DNA from: Hahnella aquatica
GTDB taxonomy: Bacteria > Pseudomonadota > Gammaproteobacteria > Burkholderiales > Burkholderiaceae_A
Direction of reading: 5' to 3'
Length of the DNA: 64,000 bases
Assembly (NCBI GenBank): GCA_965194505.1
Contig: OZ239144.1
Coordinates: 744,001-808,000 of the forward strand
The translations under genes and the position numbers were made by a program. Every line of letters begins with the position of its first letter. Position 1 is the stretch's first letter. The notes under the pieces are model-generated. The model did no database searches. It had not been told where the DNA came from and saw only the letters and a list, made by a program, of their open reading frames with translations. Below are positions 41,222 through 50,394 of this stretch, one piece after another.

Positions 41222-41554
41222 ATGCAAAATCAAGACGCCACCGCAGCCTTCAATGCGCTCGGCCATGAGCTTCGGCTCAATGTGTTTCGGCTGATTGTTC
41301 AGCGGGCCGGCCAGGGCGTGACGCCCTCTGAACTGGTGGAGCTCCTTGGCATTCCCGCGGCCACGCTGTCCTTCCATCTCAAGGAACTGAGTCATGCGGG
41401 CCTCATCCATGCGAAGCGAGATGGCCGGCACCTCATCTACTCGCCTGCCTTCGAGTTCATGAATGCCCTTATTGGGTTCTTGTCTGAAAATTGTTGCGAT
41501 GGCTCGCCTTGTGTGCTCTCGACGCCTGTGACTGTCTGCCGCAAGGAGCCCTGA
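41222..41554 (+). CDS. arsR: ArsR-family metalloregulator
   Basis: A 110-residue winged-helix repressor. The DNA-binding region is TPSELVELLGIPAATLSFHL and KELSHAGLIHAKRDGRHLIY. The C-terminal end has clustered cysteines (NCCDGSPC and TVC) that are likely to bind As(III) and release DNA, a placement different from the N-terminal alpha-3 site of classic ArsR. Frame 41090 is longer but unsupported. Confidence 0.9.
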   Translation: MQNQDATAAFNALGHELRLNVFRLIVQRAGQGVTPSELVELLGIPAATLSFHLKELSHAGLIHAKRDGRHLIYSPAFEFMNALIGFLSENCCDGSPCVLSTPVTVCRKEP

Positions 41555-41557
41555 GGC

Positions 41558-42562
41558 TTGGGCCTCTTTGAGCGATGGCTGAGTGTGTGGGTGGGCCTTG
41601 GCATGCTGCTGGGCATGCTGCTGGGCCTTTGGCTGCCCGGCGCTTTTGAATGGGTGGCTGATCAAACCATTGCCCAGGTGAACCTGGTCGTGGCCGTGCT
41701 GATCTGGGCCATGATCTACCCCATGATGGTGCAGGTCGACTGGGCGTCTATTCAGGATGCTGGCCGACAGCCGCGCGGCCTGGCCCTCACCCTGGTGGTC
41801 AATTGGCTCATCAAGCCTGCGAGCATGGCGGCCATTGGCGTCCTCTTTTTTCAGTACGTCTGGGCCGACCTGGTCGACCCTCAAACAGCAGAGGAAGTCA
41901 TTGCTGGAATGATTCTGCTGGGCGTGGCGCCCTGCACCGCCATGGTTTTTGTCTGGAGCCAGTTGGTGCGTGGCCATGCGGCCTACACCGTCATCCAGGT
42001 CTCCATCAACGATGTCATTCTGATCTTTGCCTTTGCGCCTCTGGCGGCATTCCTGCTGGGTGTGACCGACATCGAGGTGCCTTGGGAGACGCTGGTGTTG
42101 GCAACCCTGCTGTATGTGGCCGCGCCACTTCTGGCCGGGGTGCTGACGCGCAGGGCTTTGCGCAAACAGAGTGGCATTGCGGTGGAACTCTTTCTCGCGA
42201 AGGTCAAGCCGTTCTCGATCATTGGCCTGATCGCCACCGTGGTCATTCTCTTTGGACTGCAGGCGGGCACCATCGTGGAGCAGCCCATGCTGATGCTGCT
42301 CATTGCCATTCCGCTCATCCTGCAGACCTACGGCATCTTCTTTTTGTCATGGGGACTGGCCCGGGCCATGAAGCTTTCTCACTCAATTGCTGGGCCGGCC
42401 TGCCTGATCGGCACCTCTAACTTCTTTGAGCTGGCCGTGGCCGTGGCCATCTCGCTCTTTGGCATGCAGTCTGCGGCCGCCCTGGCCACAGTGGTGGGGG
42501 TGCTGGTCGAGGTTCCCGTCATGCTCTCGCTGGTTTATCTGGTCAATCGATGGCGCACCTGA
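41558..42562 (+). CDS. acr3: ACR3-family arsenite efflux pump
   Basis: A 334-residue membrane protein with about ten helices. Typical motifs include MVQVDWASIQDAGRQPRGLA, LGVAPCTAMVFVWS (conserved Cys), and GTSNFFELAVAVAISLFG. It expels arsenite using the proton gradient. Starts with TTG three bases after arsR, so it is coupled to it. It completes a minimal arsenic resistance operon; no arsH is present here. Confidence 0.92.
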   Translation: MGLFERWLSVWVGLGMLLGMLLGLWLPGAFEWVADQTIAQVNLVVAVLIWAMIYPMMVQVDWASIQDAGRQPRGLALTLVVNWLIKPASMAAIGVLFFQYVWADLVDPQTAEEVIAGMILLGVAPCTAMVFVWSQLVRGHAAYTVIQVSINDVILIFAFAPLAAFLLGVTDIEVPWETLVLATLLYVAAPLLAGVLTRRALRKQSGIAVELFLAKVKPFSIIGLIATVVILFGLQAGTIVEQPMLMLLIAIPLILQTYGIFFLSWGLARAMKLSHSIAGPACLIGTSNFFELAVAVAISLFGMQSAAALATVVGVLVEVPVMLSLVYLVNRWRT

Positions 42563-42575
42563 AATAATCGGGGCC

Positions 42576-42773
42576 ATGCGTCCCGATTCCCCTTGCATTG
42601 CAATTTGTTCCACCGCCCAAGGCGACGACCTCTGCCGAGGCTGTGGCCGCACCTTTGAGGAGGTGAGCAACTGGGTTTTCATGAACCAGGACCAGAAGGA
42701 CGAGGTCTGGCGTCGCATCGAGGCCGAGGGCACGGCCCTTCGTTTCACCACATACAAAGAGCGCGCTGGCTGA
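42576..42773 (+). CDS. DUF1289 small Cys-rich protein
   Basis: A 65-residue protein with a Cys motif, SPCIAICSTAQGDDLCRGCGRT, of the DUF1289 family (four cysteines probably holding metal or iron-sulfur). It ends FTTYKERAG. Start ATG 42576, 13 bp after the ACR3 gene. Function unknown; the family is widespread in proteobacteria. Confidence 0.87.
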   Translation: MRPDSPCIAICSTAQGDDLCRGCGRTFEEVSNWVFMNQDQKDEVWRRIEAEGTALRFTTYKERAG

Positions 42774-42774
42774 T

Positions 42775-43200
42775 TTGATCGCCTACAGCGGTCTGTTTCT
42801 GTCTGCGCTCGTGGCGGCCACCGTGCTGCCCGCTCAGTCTGAGGCGGTTCTGGCTGCGCTGGTGCTGGCCGGTGAGCAGCCCATCTGGGCACTGGTGCTC
42901 GTGGCCTCCGTGGGCAATGTCTTGGGGTCTGTCGTCAACTGGCTGCTGGGCCGCGGGCTTGTCACCTTTCGCGACAAACCATGGTTTCCGGCCTCGCCAG
43001 CAGCATTGGCACGCGCCGAAGGACACTACAAACGACACGGCCGTTGGTCGCTGCTGCTCAGTTGGGTCCCCATCATTGGGGACCCCATCACGGTTGTGGC
43101 TGGTGTGCTCCGGGAGTCGATCTGGGTCTTTCTTGCCCTGGTGACGGTCGCCAAAGTGGGCCGATATCTCGTGCTGGTGGCCCTGATACAGGCGGCTTAA
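42775..43200 (+). CDS. YqaA-like DedA-family membrane protein
   Basis: A 141-residue membrane protein of the SNARE-associated/DedA group. It shows an N-terminal helix LFLSALVAATVLPAQSEAVL, GNVLGSVVNWLLGRGL and a conserved FRDKPWF segment, followed by SLLLSWVPIIGDPITVVAGV. It starts with TTG one base after the DUF1289 stop. DedA-type proteins help phospholipid flipping and envelope homeostasis; the role of this member is unknown. Confidence 0.86.
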   Translation: MIAYSGLFLSALVAATVLPAQSEAVLAALVLAGEQPIWALVLVASVGNVLGSVVNWLLGRGLVTFRDKPWFPASPAALARAEGHYKRHGRWSLLLSWVPIIGDPITVVAGVLRESIWVFLALVTVAKVGRYLVLVALIQAA

Positions 43201-43739
43201 TGCCCTGAGTGCTTCTTGCCATGTCCATGGCCGTGATGCTGGTCATGGTCTTTGGCATTCTTGGCGGCGTGAACCTCCACCTTGATGGCCACCTCACCGG
43301 CCTGCTTGAAGCGCAAGACCACATCAAAGGTCTCGCCGGTGGACAGGGGCCTATCAAGTCCCATGAGCATCAGGTGATACCCCTTTGGGTTGCCGCGCAT
43401 GAGGGGCACCTCTGTCTTGGCTGGCAGCGGGATGCCGGGAATCTCGCGCATCGTCATCATGTTGTTGCTCATCGACATCTCGTGAACTTCCATGCGCTTG
43501 GCCCGTTTGGTGGTGGCCGAGACCAGCATGTCGTCCTGGCTGCCCTTGTTCTCGATGGCGTGAAAATAAATCGACCCATTGGGCTGTCCGTCTCGGGTGG
43601 GGGTTGCATGGGGGTGCTCGATCTCGATACTCCCCACCTTGAATTCATGGGCCAAGGCAGGCTGGCCCATGGCCAGCAGGGGTGAGAAAAACAAAGCCAT
43701 CAGGGCTGTCAGGGCCGTTCTCTTCTTTACGAAAACCAT
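43197..43739 (-). CDS. PCu(A)C copper chaperone
   Basis: A 180-residue periplasmic protein with a signal peptide (TALTALMALFFSPLLAMGQPA). The Cu(I)-binding H...M pattern is in MEVHEMSMSNNMMTMREIPG and later KGYHLMLMG. It ends in an extra His-rich tail (HDQHHGHGHGKKHSGH), which is more than the core fold has. It should deliver copper to cytochrome oxidase CuA. The start at 43739 has AAGGA upstream; a longer frame is unsupported. It overlaps the yqaA-like gene end by 4 bp. Confidence 0.9.
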   Translation of the reverse strand: MVFVKKRTALTALMALFFSPLLAMGQPALAHEFKVGSIEIEHPHATPTRDGQPNGSIYFHAIENKGSQDDMLVSATTKRAKRMEVHEMSMSNNMMTMREIPGIPLPAKTEVPLMRGNPKGYHLMLMGLDRPLSTGETFDVVLRFKQAGEVAIKVEVHAAKNAKDHDQHHGHGHGKKHSGH

Positions 43740-43788
43740 TTGAAATTTCCTTTGTCTCAGAAGCCGTGGAGATTGTAGACTCAAGCGC

Positions 43789-44001
43789 ATGAAGGAATGG
43801 CTACTCATCGTCTGGTTTGGCACCACCACCAACCTCCAGGTGCTCGACCGCTACCCAACGGAGCGCTCCTGCAAGGAGGCCATGGTCGCAGCCCGCGAGA
43901 ACATCGACTCGAAGTTCAACCTCGAATGTACCTCCGACCTACGCGAGGGCCGCTCAGCGTTGCCGCCGCGTAATATCGGGGGAGGAGGTATTGCCAAATA
44001 G
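43789..44001 (+). CDS. Small hypothetical protein
   Basis: A 70-residue protein, MKEWLLIVWFGTTTNLQVLD, with an N-terminal hydrophobic stretch and a middle RYPTERSCKEAMVAARENID with a conserved-looking Cys. Two Cys (SCKE and LECTSD) may form a disulfide if exported. A GGAGA sits eleven bases before the ATG. It precedes the cytochrome b561 gene and has a ribosome site for that gene inside its end (GGAGGAGG). Confidence 0.55.
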   Translation: MKEWLLIVWFGTTTNLQVLDRYPTERSCKEAMVAARENIDSKFNLECTSDLREGRSALPPRNIGGGGIAK

Positions 44002-44017
44002 CGTGCACGACTCGGGC

Positions 44018-44674
44018 ATGTCTGTTCGCGTCTGGGATCTCCCGCTTCGTGTATTCCATTGGCTGTTGGCATCATCGGTCTTGGGCAGCGTGCTGAGCGT
44101 GAAGCTCGGTGAGATGGAGATCCATGGTTGGCTTGGGCTTTTTGCGCTCTCGCTGCTGCTCTTCCGACTTTTCTGGGGGTTCTGGGGCTCTGAGCCCGCG
44201 CGGTTTCGCTCCTTCTTGGTGTCGCCCCTCACCACCCTGCGCTACCTGCGCTCGCCATGGCCTTCCCTGGGCCACAACCCCCTGGGGGCTTGGTCGGTGC
44301 TGGCCTTGCTGGGGCTTTTCTCACTGCAGGCCTTGACCGGCCTGGGCACCTCCGACGACATCTTCTTCGATGGGCCATTGGTGGCCCATTTGTCAGGCGA
44401 GTGGGTGGGTCGCCTGGGTTGGGTCCACACCGCGACCGAGCCGCTCCTCTATGGCCTTGTGGCCCTGCATGTGCTGGCCATTGTTGCGTATCGCGCGCTA
44501 AAAAAGGAGTCGCTGTTGCCGCCGATGATCCATGGCGACAAGGAACTGACGGCTGGCGAGTTCTCGCCTGTCAGTGCTGCTCGAGATGATGCAGCCTTTC
44601 GCTGGCGAGGGCTCCTCACCTATCTGGTGGCCCTCGCTCTGGTGCTGATCGCGAACGCCTATTTGTCTTTGTAG
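44018..44674 (+). CDS. Cytochrome b561 domain protein
   Basis: A 218-residue membrane protein with four to five helices, of the di-haem b561 type. It starts SVRVWDLPLRVFHWLLASSV, where VFHW carries a haem His, and has GWLGLFALSLLLFRLFWGFW and LLYGLVALHVLAIVAYRALK with further His ligands. It transfers electrons between quinol and a periplasmic acceptor. A GGAGGAGG favours a TTG at 43991, which adds nine residues. The convergent class II cytochrome c gene overlaps its end by 16 bp, and the pair may work together. Confidence 0.88.
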   Translation: MSVRVWDLPLRVFHWLLASSVLGSVLSVKLGEMEIHGWLGLFALSLLLFRLFWGFWGSEPARFRSFLVSPLTTLRYLRSPWPSLGHNPLGAWSVLALLGLFSLQALTGLGTSDDIFFDGPLVAHLSGEWVGRLGWVHTATEPLLYGLVALHVLAIVAYRALKKESLLPPMIHGDKELTAGEFSPVSAARDDAAFRWRGLLTYLVALALVLIANAYLSL

Positions 44675-45108
44675 GCGTCGTGACAGGCCTTGCAGGTCTT
44701 TTGAGTTGCAGCAAAAGCCCTCTTCACGTTCTCGAGCTGGCCAGAGGCTGTGGCGGTTTTCAGGTCGGCCGCGGCCTTTTGGAGGTCTTGGGCGCCGGCA
44801 TTTACCTTCTCCATTTCCTTCCAAATGACTGGCTTGGCCTTCCCGCCCTCGGTGCCCGGGCCAAGGCCTGCCCACGGCAGTGCAGACAGCATCAGCACGA
44901 CATCCGCATTGGCCTGGGCTGCCTTGGCGTCGAAGGCCTTGTCGCCTTTGACCATGGCGCCAATGTCTGAGAAATGAGCAGCCATGACCGAGAAGGTGCT
45001 CTGGCGGTACTTGATGGCGTCCTCAGCCTTTTTGAAGGTCACGGCCTGTGACGCGAGCGGTGCCGCCAGGAGTCCGGCCATGGCGAGCGCAAGGGAGATG
45101 TTTTTCAT
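44659..45108 (-). CDS. Cytochrome c' (class II cytochrome c)
   Basis: A 149-residue periplasmic cytochrome with a signal peptide (ALAMAGLLAAPLASQAV) and a C-terminal haem site CKACHDAYK, as in four-helix-bundle cytochrome c'. Haem-binding near the C-terminus and length of about 130 in the mature protein are typical. It binds NO or serves as an electron carrier. The start is ATG 45108 and the frame overlaps the cytochrome b561 gene end by 16 bp. Confidence 0.9.
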   Translation of the reverse strand: MKNISLALAMAGLLAAPLASQAVTFKKAEDAIKYRQSTFSVMAAHFSDIGAMVKGDKAFDAKAAQANADVVLMLSALPWAGLGPGTEGGKAKPVIWKEMEKVNAGAQDLQKAAADLKTATASGQLENVKRAFAATQKTCKACHDAYKDK

Positions 45109-45184
45109 GGCTTGTCCTTTTTGAGGTGGTAAAAACTTGAGTGTAGCGAGTGCGCATGACAGAACTTGTCTATAGTTTGAGGCC

Positions 45185-46000
45185 ATGTCTGCTTACGCAT
45201 TGGACGGGCGCCGTCGGGTCCTCAAAGCTGGTTGGTCGGCCGGGCTGCTCATGGCGGCGCCTGCGGCCTTGGCCCAGTCCTCAGGAGAGGAAGCGCCGAT
45301 CATTGCAGCCGCCTCCGACCTCAAGTTTGTTCTCGAGACCCTGGCCGATTCCTTCACCCAACAAACGGGTCAGCCACTGCGCCTCGTCTTTGGCGCATCT
45401 GGATTGCTCACCACCCAGCTTCGGCAGGGCGCGCCCTTTGAGCTCTTTATGTCGGCCGACGAGGCTTACATTCGCGGCCTTGCCGCCCAGGCCTTGGTGC
45501 GCGATGTTGGCGTGGTCTACGCCGTTGGGCACCTGGCGCTCGCGGTTCCGCGGTCCTCGCGCATTCAACTCGATTCGAATTTAAATGGCCTTCGTGCCGC
45601 TGTCTCGGCGGGTCTGATTCGGCGCTTTGCCATCGCCAACCCCGAGCATGCGCCCTATGGCCGTCGTGCGCGCGAGGTGCTGGAGCATCTGCGCCTGTGG
45701 GCGCCGCTCAAGGGGCGGCTGGTCTTGGGTGAGAACGTCGCGCAGGCTGCGCAGTTTGCGTTGTCAGGATCGACTGATGGTGGGCTCATTTCAGAGTCGC
45801 ATGCCCGGGTGCCGGGTTTTGCAGCCCGTGGTCGGGCTGTGGCGGTGTCTGGGGCCTTCCACTCGCCATTGATCCAGCGCATGGCGCTCACACCGCGTGC
45901 GAGCCCAGCAGCTGAGCGCTTCTTCCAGTATCTGCAAACTGTGCAGGCGCGAGAGGTTTTCTCGCGTTTTGGATTCGGCTCGCCCGAGGGGCTGGGCTGA
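45185..46000 (+). CDS. modA: Molybdate-binding protein ModA
   Basis: A 271-residue periplasmic binding protein for molybdate or tungstate. The signal is GRRRVLKAGWSAGLLMAAPA, a twin-arginine-like start (RRxxLK). The family motif AAASDLKFVLETLADSFTQQ, then FGASGLLTTQLRQGAPFELF and EHAPYGRRAREVLEHL are present. Its stop overlaps modB by one base (TGATGG). It supplies molybdenum for the cofactor made by MoaA, encoded further along. Confidence 0.92.
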   Translation: MSAYALDGRRRVLKAGWSAGLLMAAPAALAQSSGEEAPIIAAASDLKFVLETLADSFTQQTGQPLRLVFGASGLLTTQLRQGAPFELFMSADEAYIRGLAAQALVRDVGVVYAVGHLALAVPRSSRIQLDSNLNGLRAAVSAGLIRRFAIANPEHAPYGRRAREVLEHLRLWAPLKGRLVLGENVAQAAQFALSGSTDGGLISESHARVPGFAARGRAVAVSGAFHSPLIQRMALTPRASPAAERFFQYLQTVQAREVFSRFGFGSPEGLG

Positions 46001-46689
46001 TGGACATGCAGGCGCTCTGGTTGTCGCTCGAGCTGGCCGCAGCCACGGTCCTGGTGCTCATTCCGCTGGCCATCGGCCTGGGGAGGGTCTTGGCCTATCG
46101 AGATTTTGCAGGCAAGGTCTGGCTCGAGGCTGCACTGAACCTTCCATTGGTCCTGCCGCCCACGGTCATTGGTTATTACCTGTTGGTGGGGCTCAGTGGC
46201 CAGTCACCGCTGGGCGCCTGGTATGAGAGAACCTTTGAATCCGGGCTGGTGTTTCACTTCAGTGGGCTGCTCATTGCCTCGGTGCTGGTGAACATTCCAT
46301 TTGCGGTCCAGCCGATCCAACGGGCCTTCGAGGCCATCGATCCAGAGTGTCGAGACGCAGCCGATTGCTGCGGCCTGGGGTTCTTTCAGAAGCTCTGGCT
46401 TGTCGAGTTGCCGCTGGCCTGGCCGGGCATGCTCATGGCGGTGGTGCTGGTCTTTGCGCACACGCTCGGGGAGTTCGGGGTCATTCTCATGGTGGGCGGC
46501 AGCATCCCTGGAGAAACCAAGACCCTCTCCATCGCCATCTACGATCAGGTTCAGGCATTCGAGTTTGAGGCGGCAGGCCATATGGCCCTGATGCTCTTGC
46601 TTGTCTCGTTGGCCGCCCTGGGGCTTTTGGGTCAGTTGGGCCGTTGGAGCCGACTGGGCAGGCTGCTTCCCGGTGGCAACCGTGGCTGA
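46000..46689 (+). CDS. modB: Molybdate ABC transporter permease ModB
   Basis: A 229-residue permease with five to six helices. It has PLVLPPTVIGYYLLVGLSGQ, NIPFAVQPIQRAFEAIDPE, and the EAA-type coupling segment with AADCCGLGFFQKLWLVELPL. FAHTLGEFGVILMVGGSIPG is highly typical for ModB. It overlaps modC by 8 bp and modA by one. Confidence 0.95.
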   Translation: MDMQALWLSLELAAATVLVLIPLAIGLGRVLAYRDFAGKVWLEAALNLPLVLPPTVIGYYLLVGLSGQSPLGAWYERTFESGLVFHFSGLLIASVLVNIPFAVQPIQRAFEAIDPECRDAADCCGLGFFQKLWLVELPLAWPGMLMAVVLVFAHTLGEFGVILMVGGSIPGETKTLSIAIYDQVQAFEFEAAGHMALMLLLVSLAALGLLGQLGRWSRLGRLLPGGNRG

Positions 46690-47773
46690 CCTCACGCTCG
46701 ACATTCAGTCCGCCCGACCGGTTCCCATTCGCGCCGCGTTCTCCTGTGTGGCAGGAGGCATCCATGCAGTGGTGGGGCCCTCGGGCTGTGGGAAGTCCAC
46801 CCTGCTGAGGCTGCTGGCCGGTCTTCTGCGGCCGCAGGCCGGCCAGATGTCTCTGGGTGATCGTGTCTGGTTCGACGCCAGCCGGTCCATTCACCTGCCA
46901 CCGCAGGTTCGACGCATTGGTTATGTGTCGCAGTTCCACGGCCTCTTTCCGCACCTCACGGCCTTGGGCAACGTCATGGCGGGACTCATGGATGTGCCGG
47001 CCGAGCGTCGGGCCCATCAGGCGCTGCAGTGGCTCGAGCGCGTGGGCCTCTCCGGGTTGGATGCCCGGCGGCCGTCAGCGCTCTCTGGGGGCCAGCGACA
47101 GCGGGTCGCCCTGGCCCGCGCGCTGGCCCGATCCCCAGGCGCCTTGCTGCTCGATGAGCCCTTTGCATCGGTGGATCGTGTAACTCGCGAATCTCTCTAT
47201 GCAGAGCTTGTCGAGCTTCGCGAGCGGCTGCAGATTCCAATTGTGCTGGTCACCCACGATCTGCAGGAGGCCACCATGTTGTCCCAGCAGATGAGCCTCA
47301 TGGCCGACGGTGAGATCCTGCAGACAGGCGAGCCCCAGGCACTCCTGGCGAGGCCATCCGATGAGCGGGCTGCAGCCATGCTGGGCCAGCAGAATATCTT
47401 TGATGGGGTCTGGCGAGCGGGCCGACTCTATGTGGGGAGCCATGCCCTGGAGGTCGGCCGGCCGCCATCCCACGGACAGCCTGCAGACGGCCCCGTGCGT
47501 TGGATGATTCCGTCCAACGGCGTGCGCCTGCGCGCGATGTTCAAGCAGGCCCTGCCCGATGCGCCAAACCGCATCGGGCTGCGGGTGGTGAGCATGGTCC
47601 CGCTGGGCCAAGAGGTGCTACTCACAGGCCTGGTGGAGGGCCTCTCCGCACCCCTACGGTTGAGGCTCACAGCCCGGCTCTGCGAAGAGCTGCGCCTGGA
47701 ACCCGGGCGTCAAACCGAGGTGCTGCTTCGTTCTGAGGACATCCACATCTTTGAGGGCATACTAAATAAATGA
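46682..47773 (+). CDS. modC: Molybdate ABC transporter ATPase ModC
   Basis: A 363-residue ATPase. Walker A is GPSGCGKSTLL, the signature LSGGQRQRVALARAL, and Walker B LLLDEPFASVD. The C-terminal ~130 residues should hold a TOBE domain that binds molybdate. The start GTG 46682 lies inside modB, and a GTG three codons earlier is possible. Its stop overlaps the RraA-like gene by 4 bp. Confidence 0.93.
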   Translation: MADLTLDIQSARPVPIRAAFSCVAGGIHAVVGPSGCGKSTLLRLLAGLLRPQAGQMSLGDRVWFDASRSIHLPPQVRRIGYVSQFHGLFPHLTALGNVMAGLMDVPAERRAHQALQWLERVGLSGLDARRPSALSGGQRQRVALARALARSPGALLLDEPFASVDRVTRESLYAELVELRERLQIPIVLVTHDLQEATMLSQQMSLMADGEILQTGEPQALLARPSDERAAAMLGQQNIFDGVWRAGRLYVGSHALEVGRPPSHGQPADGPVRWMIPSNGVRLRAMFKQALPDAPNRIGLRVVSMVPLGQEVLLTGLVEGLSAPLRLRLTARLCEELRLEPGRQTEVLLRSEDIHIFEGILNK

Positions 47774-48297
47774 ATCGTCCAAACGACCGCCGCCCCAAAC
47801 CGGCTGCCCAGAAAACCAGCACCGACCTCTGCGACGCCCATGAGGGCCTTCTCGACTCAGGCGCCCTGCGCGTCCTGCCACCTGTCTTTCAAAACTACGG
47901 TGGCGCCGAGCAGATGGCCGGCCGCGTGGTCACCCTCAAGTGCTTTGAAGACAACGGCCTGGTTCGGGCCGCCCTGGAAACACCGGGTGAGGGCCGCGTG
48001 CTCATGATCGACGGTGGGGGAAGCGACCGCTGCGCCCTCGTGGGGGGCAACCTGGCGCTCACGGCCGAGCGGAATCGTTGGGCGGGCATCGTCGTGAATG
48101 GCTGTGTCCGAGACGTTGGCGAACTCATCGACGCGGGTGTTGGGGTTTGGGCGATTGCCACACACCCCCGCAAGAGTCACAAGCAGGACCAGGGGCTGCG
48201 AGATGTCGTCATCGACATGGCCGGCGTGCTGGTGCGGCCTGGGGAGTGGTGTTTTGCAGATCCAGATGGCATTTTGATCTGCGACAAACCACTCTGA
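47770..48297 (+). CDS. rraA: RraA-like protein (RNase E regulator fold / HMG aldolase-like)
   Basis: A 175-residue member of the RraA family. The motifs VTLKCFEDNGLVRAALETPG, RVLMIDGGGSDRCALVGGNL and GIVVNGCVRDVGELIDAGVG match, including the G-x-x-R-D motif of the group. RraA in E. coli inhibits RNase E; in other bacteria related proteins act as HMG/CHA aldolase. An rne gene lies 8 kb away. It overlaps modC by 4 bp. Confidence 0.92.
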   Translation: MNRPNDRRPKPAAQKTSTDLCDAHEGLLDSGALRVLPPVFQNYGGAEQMAGRVVTLKCFEDNGLVRAALETPGEGRVLMIDGGGSDRCALVGGNLALTAERNRWAGIVVNGCVRDVGELIDAGVGVWAIATHPRKSHKQDQGLRDVVIDMAGVLVRPGEWCFADPDGILICDKPL

Positions 48298-48429
48298 ATT
48301 GGCTTGTCAAGTCGCGGGAAGCCGCATGGTCAGTTTTTGATCACACCAGCGCAAGCCCAATGAATTGCAACGAAAGTGTCATTGCACTGACCCTTGTCCA
48401 CACCCCCTGGGGATAACTTTTTTTTAAAC

Positions 48430-50394
48430 ATGGCAACAGGCAAACAGCAGTACGACGAATCATCCATACGGGTTCTCAAAGGGCTCGAGCCCGTGCGGCA
48501 GCGGCCCGGCATGTACACCCGAACCGAGAACCCATTGCACATCGTGCAAGAGGTCATCGACAACGCTGCAGATGAGGCCTTGGCCGGACATGCGCGCACC
48601 ATTTTGGTGACCCAACACCTCGACAGCAGCATCAGCGTGGCCGACGACGGCCGCGGCATCCCGGTGGGGCCCCACCCGGAGGAGAAAATTCCGGTTGTAG
48701 AGATTGTCTACACCCGTCTGCATGCGGGCGGAAAGTTCGACAAGGGGGCGGGCGGCGCCTACGCCTTCTCCGGCGGACTGCACGGTGTGGGCGTCTCTGT
48801 GACCAATGCGCTCTCCACCCGGCTTCAGGTCTCGGTCTGGCGCGATGATGCCCAGTGGGAGATCGAGTTTCAGGGCGGTGAGCGGGTCTCTCCGCTTCGC
48901 AAGGTGGGGCCGGCCAAGGGGGCCACTGGCACGCGCGTTCAGGTCTGGCCCGACCCCAAGTATTTCGACGATCGCAACATTCCGCTCGCAGAACTCGCTC
49001 GAAGCCTCAAGGCCCGGGCTGTTCTTCTGCCAGGGGTCACCACGGTGCTGGTTCAAGAGAAGTCTGGACAACGCCAAGAGTGGCGCTACGACGGTGGGCT
49101 GGGTGCTTACCTCATGGAGTCACTGGAGGCCCAGGATCTCGTGGTGCCCTTGTGGGCCCAGGAGGGCCATGTGGGCCCGGGCGACGACACCTTCGCCGAG
49201 GGTGAGGGTGGCCAGTGGGTCTTGGCCTACACGGCCGAGGGCCCGGTGGTTCGGGAGTCGTTTGTGAACCTGATTCCCACATCGGCGGGCGGCACCCACG
49301 AGGCTGGGCTACGAGAGGGCTTGTTTCAGGCGGTCAAGGGCTTTGTCGAGCAGCACGGTCTGCTGCCCAAGGGCGTGAAGTTGCTCCCGGAAGATGTCTT
49401 TTCTCGGGCCAGCTTTGTGCTGTCTGCCAAGGTGTTAGACCCCCAGTTTCAGGGCCAGACGAAGGAGAAGCTCACCAGTCGGGACGCACTGCGGCTCATG
49501 GCCTCACAGGTGCGCGGCCCCTTGGAGATTTGGCTTCACCGGGATGTGGAGTCGGGCAAGAAGATTGCAGACCTGGCCATCCGAGCGGCCCAATCGCGGC
49601 AGCGCTCGGCCCAAAAGGTTGAGAAGCGAAAGAGCTCTGGTGTGGCGGTATTGCCGGGCAAGCTCACCGACTGCGAGTCCACCGATCTGGCCCGCAACGA
49701 GATCTTCCTGGTCGAAGGTGATTCGGCGGGCGGCTCGGCCAAAATGGGCCGAGACAAAGAATCGCAGGCCATTTTGCCCCTGCGGGGTAAGGTGCTCAAC
49801 ACATGGGAGGCGGAGCGTGACCGGCTCTTTGCAAATGCCGAGGTGCATGACATTGCGGTGGCGCTGGGCGTGGACCCACACGGGCCCCACGACACCGTCG
49901 ACTTCACCGGCCTGCGGTACGGCAAGGTCTGCATCCTGTCTGATGCCGATGTCGATGGCTCACACATTCAGGTGCTGCTGCTCACACTCTTCTTCCGGCA
50001 CTTTCCGCAGCTCATCGACCGGGGACATGTCTTCGTGGCCCGCCCACCGCTTTTTCGTGTGGATGTCGAGGCGCGTGCGAAGAAACCCGCCCGAAAAATT
50101 TACGCCCTGGATGAGGGTGAGCTCACCCATGTGCTCGACAAGCTTCGTCAGGAGGGACTCAAAGAAACAGCCTGGGGAATTTCTCGCTTCAAGGGTCTGG
50201 GCGAGATGAGTGCAGAGCAACTCTGGGAAACGACGCTGAATCCAGACACGCGTCGCCTCATGCCCGTGGCCCTCGGGCTCCATGGGGTAGACGACACCAT
50301 GGCCAGGTTCAATCTCTTGATGGGCCGGGGTGAGGCATCTGCGCGCCGGGCTTGGCTTGAAGAAAAGGGGCATGAAGTGGAGGTGGACATCTGA
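48430..50394 (+). CDS. parE: Topoisomerase IV subunit B
   Basis: A 654-residue ATPase subunit. The GHKL site contains VIDNAADEALAG and DDGRGIPVG, then the TOPRIM acidic motifs EGDSAGGSAK and DADVDGSHI. Together with ParC it decatenates daughter chromosomes. The start at 48430 (MATGKQQYDESSIRVLKGLE) matches family starts; a longer frame begins at 48394. parC follows with one-base overlap (TGATGG). Confidence 0.96.
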   Translation: MATGKQQYDESSIRVLKGLEPVRQRPGMYTRTENPLHIVQEVIDNAADEALAGHARTILVTQHLDSSISVADDGRGIPVGPHPEEKIPVVEIVYTRLHAGGKFDKGAGGAYAFSGGLHGVGVSVTNALSTRLQVSVWRDDAQWEIEFQGGERVSPLRKVGPAKGATGTRVQVWPDPKYFDDRNIPLAELARSLKARAVLLPGVTTVLVQEKSGQRQEWRYDGGLGAYLMESLEAQDLVVPLWAQEGHVGPGDDTFAEGEGGQWVLAYTAEGPVVRESFVNLIPTSAGGTHEAGLREGLFQAVKGFVEQHGLLPKGVKLLPEDVFSRASFVLSAKVLDPQFQGQTKEKLTSRDALRLMASQVRGPLEIWLHRDVESGKKIADLAIRAAQSRQRSAQKVEKRKSSGVAVLPGKLTDCESTDLARNEIFLVEGDSAGGSAKMGRDKESQAILPLRGKVLNTWEAERDRLFANAEVHDIAVALGVDPHGPHDTVDFTGLRYGKVCILSDADVDGSHIQVLLLTLFFRHFPQLIDRGHVFVARPPLFRVDVEARAKKPARKIYALDEGELTHVLDKLRQEGLKETAWGISRFKGLGEMSAEQLWETTLNPDTRRLMPVALGLHGVDDTMARFNLLMGRGEASARRAWLEEKGHEVEVDI

